Assembly (NCBI RefSeq): GCF_023502425.1
Contig: NZ_JAMFMA010000001.1
Coordinates: 930,001-994,000, forward strand
Direction of reading: 5' to 3'
Length of the DNA stretch: 64,000 nt
DNA from: Flagellimonas spongiicola
GTDB taxonomy: Bacteria > Bacteroidota > Bacteroidia > Flavobacteriales > Flavobacteriaceae
The notes under the pieces are model-generated. The model did not search any database. It worked only from the letters and a program-made list of their open reading frames with translations, and was not told the DNA's origin. Shown in pieces: positions 60,701-64,000 of this stretch (its first letter is position 1; the number at the start of each line of letters is the position of its first letter). The translations under genes and the position numbers were made by a program.

Positions 60701-62140
60701 TTAATTTTTAGTGTTTAATATTTCGGTTACATGCTTTATCCATTCATGTTCGGGAATTCTTTGATCCATATAAAAATCAGGTTGAATGCCATTACCATCA
60801 ATTGCCATTTCTGGTATTCTCATGCTTCTTGTTAAACTGTATCCCAGCTGAAATTCATTACATGGAGAGTTGACATAATACATATTTGAAATATCAAGTA
60901 CACCGGCAGTATTGGTTCCAAATAATTTCACCTTTGTACTCTGCTTGGCGGCCAATAAAAATTCTTCCGCTGTACTTCCATTGTACTCGTGAATTAAAAT
61001 CCCAATATTTTTGGGGTAGTTCTCTATTGCATCAAATGTTGTTTCTGTTGTTGCATGTTCATCCAGCAAAACAAATTCACCAAGATGTTCTGATAACTTA
61101 GTGTATGAATTCTGGGCCCACTTCTTTTGTTCATCCGTAAAACCATACTCTTTGTTATTTATGAAGTCCAACATTCTCTGATTATTTAGGGGTGTTGATA
61201 GGTATTCCATTTGAACCGTGCTAATAGGATTGGTGTATAAAATGGGCAGTAATTCATAAAAACTCGAATCACTTCCACCTCCGTTGTTTCTTATGTCAAT
61301 AATCAAATTTGGAGTATTGATAATATGTTCAAGGTTCGCATTTAGTACATTATCAATTTTGCTTTTTTCAGAACCCAAGAAACTTGGTATCCGCAACAGA
61401 GAAGTCTTTTGGTCAATCAACTCAAAATAAGGGTCCTGTGCTGTTATTGCCTTGAAATGCCGTTTTAATATGGGGTCAGATTCTACTATGGGAAAGTCTC
61501 TTTTTAAGTTTACAAAACCCATTTGAAGGTAGTTTTTGCCCAAAAAGTCAACCTGATCAAAGTGCCGTGCTGAATGGTCTCGCATATAATATACAGCAGA
61601 GCCATCTTCTTTGATTTTAAACTTTACTTGACCCTTAGTCCAATAAGCACCATCTCCTTGAATAATAAAGCCTATATATTCTTTGCCCACTTTTTTTATT
61701 CCAAATTTGTAATAGGCCGCACTCCAAATACCCTCAAGGTCAATGGCAGGCTTGGCTTCTAATCGTGACTTAAAGGCATCCAAGTTAATAGCCAGTTTTT
61801 CCCAAGTATTGAATTGCTCAATGATTTTTTGATTATCCTCGGATTGCCCAGATGGTTGACGAACAATTTGAAGTCCGATATGTCCAGACCGAAAGAAACC
61901 AAACCACTCGTTAATTAATTGGGCACAATCATTTAAATTATCTGAGGCATTTATTTGACCAATGAACTTTTCATTATGATTTTCGTACGCAGTAAGTCCT
62001 TTTTGGTCTATGACCAATTGATAACCTGCATCATTTTCTTCAATGGTTTTTTTCACCCATTCAAAGTTGGACTTGCAATCACAAACTTGTGAAATCGAAA
62101 TAAGGGGTGTCAGTAGCAGTAAAAAGACAATTTTGTGCAT
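60701..62140 (-). CDS. Exported S41 family peptidase
   Basis: The product is 479 aa with a signal peptide (about residues 1-18). The S41 C-terminal-processing-peptidase-like domain has LIIDIRNNGGGSDSS (about 279-293) and the catalytic region HEYNGSTAEEFLLAAKQ (Ser389, candidate Lys399). A PDZ domain is not obvious, which resembles Bacteroidota tricorn-like S41 proteins. It probably degrades exported peptides. A perfect inverted repeat lies directly before the start codon (62143-62167). Confidence 0.85.
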   Translation of the reverse strand: MHKIVFLLLLTPLISISQVCDCKSNFEWVKKTIEENDAGYQLVIDQKGLTAYENHNEKFIGQINASDNLNDCAQLINEWFGFFRSGHIGLQIVRQPSGQSEDNQKIIEQFNTWEKLAINLDAFKSRLEAKPAIDLEGIWSAAYYKFGIKKVGKEYIGFIIQGDGAYWTKGQVKFKIKEDGSAVYYMRDHSARHFDQVDFLGKNYLQMGFVNLKRDFPIVESDPILKRHFKAITAQDPYFELIDQKTSLLRIPSFLGSEKSKIDNVLNANLEHIINTPNLIIDIRNNGGGSDSSFYELLPILYTNPISTVQMEYLSTPLNNQRMLDFINNKEYGFTDEQKKWAQNSYTKLSEHLGEFVLLDEHATTETTFDAIENYPKNIGILIHEYNGSTAEEFLLAAKQSTKVKLFGTNTAGVLDISNMYYVNSPCNEFQLGYSLTRSMRIPEMAIDGNGIQPDFYMDQRIPEHEWIKHVTEILNTKN

Positions 62141-62142
62141 AG

Positions 62143-62167
62143 GTCTCTATAAATTTTCAATAGAGAC
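62143..62167. repeat. Perfect inverted repeat directly upstream of the S41 peptidase start
   Basis: GTCTCTAT (62143-62150) pairs with ATAGAGAC (62160-62167) around nine bases. On the minus strand the stem ends two bases before the ATG (62140), so it would cover the ribosome-entry region if transcribed, or act as a DNA operator. The rest of the 197 bp gap shows a -35/-10-like pair at 62311-62283. Confidence 0.45.
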
Positions 62168-62337
62168 ATATGAATTTGGAATTGGTTACACTTTTTAATG
62201 AAATAATTTTTTGGTGCATGTCGAAAGCATGTTTAAACTCATACGGAATTGTCATTTCGTAGTTGGGAGCTTTAGTTTATGAGTATTAAAAAGCAATTTT
62301 TATACTGTCAATATGAGTGACAAAGAAAGATAACGAC

Positions 62338-63180
62338 TTACTCACACAGCTGTTTTAATCCTTCATAATCCTCATCTGCTTTAAAGTGATCGTTGCTTAG
62401 AAGATTAAGTTTAAGGGCTTTATTAAAATCCTTACAGGCATTTTTGGTGTCACCTAGATCCATATATACCCTAGCTCGTGTATAATGCCCAATGTCATAG
62501 TTTTTTTTATGTTTTAAGGCTTGGTTGATCTTGACCAAGGCGTTTTTGGGTTGTTTCATTTCTTGATATAGACTTGCCCAATTATTGTAAAGGATATGCT
62601 TATTAGGCGCATTTGGAAATTCCCTGACGATTTGCTCATAATCTGCTGAGGCCTCATCATAGCGTTCTAATTTGGTTTTTACATTGATCAAATTGGCCAA
62701 TGACTTAAAATCTTTCGGGGCCCATTCCAATTGCGATTCCAAATCCATTCTGGCATTTTCATAACGCTCCAAACGAATATTGGCATAAGCACGATCAAAG
62801 TAAATGTTGGAATATGAGGGTTCGTTAGCTATAACAGTTGAATAGTCCGTTATCGCTTTTTCAAATTCCTCAAGTTCCATATAAGTATTTGCGCGGGAAT
62901 ACACGATGCCCATGTTGTCTGGATACAAATCCAGGGATTTGGTATAATCCGCTATTGCCAGGTCATAATTTTTTCGCATACGATGAATGTTTCCTCTATT
63001 GGAATACGGTCCCGGGGCATTGGGATATTGTTGTATGGCCTTTTCAAAAACGGCGAAGGCTTTGTCTACTTTTCCTTTTTTGGCCAATGCAATGCCCTTT
63101 GAATTCATTTCATCTGAAGCTTGCGCAAAAAGTGTTTGGGCGCAAAAAAAGAGTAGGGTAAGTGCTAAGAGGTTTTTCAT
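62338..63180 (-). CDS. Exported tetratricopeptide repeat protein
   Basis: The product is 280 aa with a signal peptide (ending LFAQ). It has about seven TPR-like repeats of roughly 34 residues (GIALAKKGKVDKAFAVFEKA, GNIHRMRKNYDLAIADYTKS, ANTYMELEEFEKAITDY and others). It is a likely protein-interaction scaffold in the periplasm. No enzymatic motif is present. It is not tightly linked to a neighbour: the gaps are 197 and 63 bp. Confidence 0.85.
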   Translation of the reverse strand: MKNLLALTLLFFCAQTLFAQASDEMNSKGIALAKKGKVDKAFAVFEKAIQQYPNAPGPYSNRGNIHRMRKNYDLAIADYTKSLDLYPDNMGIVYSRANTYMELEEFEKAITDYSTVIANEPSYSNIYFDRAYANIRLERYENARMDLESQLEWAPKDFKSLANLINVKTKLERYDEASADYEQIVREFPNAPNKHILYNNWASLYQEMKQPKNALVKINQALKHKKNYDIGHYTRARVYMDLGDTKNACKDFNKALKLNLLSNDHFKADEDYEGLKQLCE

Positions 63181-63243
63181 TCTTTTTTTGGTTTGGGTTT
63201 AATTATAGTTGCAATTATCATGCATTATTTAATTATTATTCCA

Positions 63244-63891
63244 TCAGTCTTTGTCCAGGTAATCTTCATTCTTACTTAGTCGCAAATATTCATCAGCTGC
63301 TGTTTGCTTCTTTTTTTTTAATTGTTTTTCAGAGGATTTTTCCTGCTGTTCTGTTTCTCGATATTTGCGTAATTCATTACGACCCATTGCTTTCGTTTTC
63401 CTTTGCGATGGAGAGTCTGGAATTCTTACTAAGACATTTGTATCTGGATCGACATAGAATTCTTTAAAAACATGTGTTTTCCAATTATAGGGCTCTTTTG
63501 AATTCAACAACAAGAATTTTTGCTCCCTTTTGTCCCAATACCCATCTTTTCTTTTTTCAATTAAATCGGCAACAAACCATTTTAAGCAATCTTTATATTC
63601 ACTTAAGTTGGTAGGTATTCGTTCTTCAACTTCCTTTTGCACATCATTCCAATTGTAGCCAGTTTTGCCTCTCAAAAACCGGATAAGCAAGCCATAATTT
63701 ATTTTATTATTGAAAAATTTAAATGGTTGACCCATACCTTCAAAGGTTGGCAAGTCATCCCAATTTTTGTTCTTTTTGCTATTGCGGGTATCTGAATAAT
63801 CACCATCGTTTACATTAATTCTCTTACTGCCTGACGTCTTAAGTCTAGAGATTAACCACTTTTTATTATGTCTTTTGCCTTTATTACTCAT
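63244..63891 (-). CDS. Uncharacterised basic protein
   Basis: The product is 215 aa and Lys/Arg-rich at both ends (MSNKGKRHNKKWLISRLK; EKQLKKKKQTAADEY). A central region has FKFFNNKINYGLLIRFLRGKT, WNDVQKEVEERIP and FKEFYVDPDTNVLVRIPD. I recognise no family. The basic tails could bind nucleic acid, but this is inference. The gene is complete, with an ATG at 63891. The remaining 109 bases of the window hold nothing recognisable. Confidence 0.55.
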   Translation of the reverse strand: MSNKGKRHNKKWLISRLKTSGSKRINVNDGDYSDTRNSKKNKNWDDLPTFEGMGQPFKFFNNKINYGLLIRFLRGKTGYNWNDVQKEVEERIPTNLSEYKDCLKWFVADLIEKRKDGYWDKREQKFLLLNSKEPYNWKTHVFKEFYVDPDTNVLVRIPDSPSQRKTKAMGRNELRKYRETEQQEKSSEKQLKKKKQTAADEYLRLSKNEDYLDKD

Positions 63892-64000
63892 TTAAAGGTA
63901 TGTTATCAATAATGTTTGATCATAATTCGTTTAATCGAAATTACCCTTCGATTAGCACAGGTACGAAGCTTTATCCATTAATTCAATTTGGCAAGCTGCT

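Noticed and set aside
1-64000. Search by eye for CRISPR arrays, tRNA or rRNA genes, insertion sequences, attachment sites and phage genes.
   Set aside because: No regularly spaced repeats, cloverleaf-like intergenic sequences, transposase or integrase motifs were seen; all gaps are shorter than 300 bases.

Overview
This 64 kb window looks like ordinary chromosome from a marine member of the Flavobacteriaceae (Bacteroidota), possibly close to Allomuricauda/Flagellimonas; the genus is a guess. Supporting signs are the moderately AT-rich, densely packed sequence, many signal-peptide lipoproteins and outer-membrane barrels, and typical flavobacterial families (DUF6090, a fused alpha/beta E1 dehydrogenase, HsdR_N next to holA, TIGR03915). 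Promoters match the Bacteroidota pattern TTG-N18-20-TAnnTTTG rather than the E. coli one. Shine-Dalgarno signals are mostly absent and TTG/GTG starts recur. I saw no rRNA, tRNA, CRISPR array, integrase or transposase, and no gene-free stretch longer than 300 bases.

Layout. 1-5.6 kb: the 3' part of a patatin-like lipase, then a leftward group (DsrE-like, M20D amidohydrolase, membrane-anchored FMN glutamate-synthase-domain protein, degenerate OmpA-like protein, small membrane protein). 5.7-14.4 kb: UvrD-type helicase, threonylcarbamoyl-AMP synthase-like protein, OmpA protein, glycosyltransferase, HsdR_N protein, SGNH lipoprotein, holA and DoxX. 14.6-26.4 kb: double M16 peptidase, fused E1 dehydrogenase, an inactive-looking M1 peptidase fused to a barrel, LOG protein and uvrA. 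26.5-29.3 kb: a DNA-repair island in which an AlkC-like glycosylase and a TIGR03915 protein are transcribed away from a LexA/CI-like S24 regulator, with repeated palindromic operators between them. 29.3-34.3 kb: a DUF1338 (2-oxoadipate dioxygenase family) gene divergent from a LysR regulator, and a coupled acpH-ggt-ATP-grasp operon.

34.4-45.6 kb: glmM, an envelope-lipid cluster (sterol-desaturase-like, hydrolase, LpxL-like acyltransferase), a rhomboid protease sharing a palindromic promoter with the acyltransferase, a TlpA-like thioredoxin, a large FAD/Fe-S oxidoreductase and an LpxH-like phosphatase. 45.8-51.3 kb: aroC, a dicarboxylate/amino-acid symporter, and an overlapping three-gene unit made of a glutathione-synthetase-like ligase, an N-formylglutamate-amidohydrolase-like enzyme and a DUF1704 (QEGLA, MATCAP-like) metallocarboxypeptidase. 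This unit is the most attractive candidate for an undescribed pathway. 51.5-56.5 kb: a Planctomycete-style DUF1592/DUF1552 pair with c-type heme motifs and a Tat-like signal. 56.5-64 kb: DUF393 protein, CPBP protease, DUF6090 protein, small lipoproteins, a YwqK-like protein, an SASA-type esterase, an S41 peptidase, a TPR protein and an unrecognised basic protein.

The themes are envelope maintenance, DNA repair (uvrD, uvrA, AlkC-like, TIGR03915), and two separate places where an ATP-grasp amide-bond ligase is translationally coupled to amide-bond hydrolases (31.1-34.3 kb and 48.3-51.3 kb).
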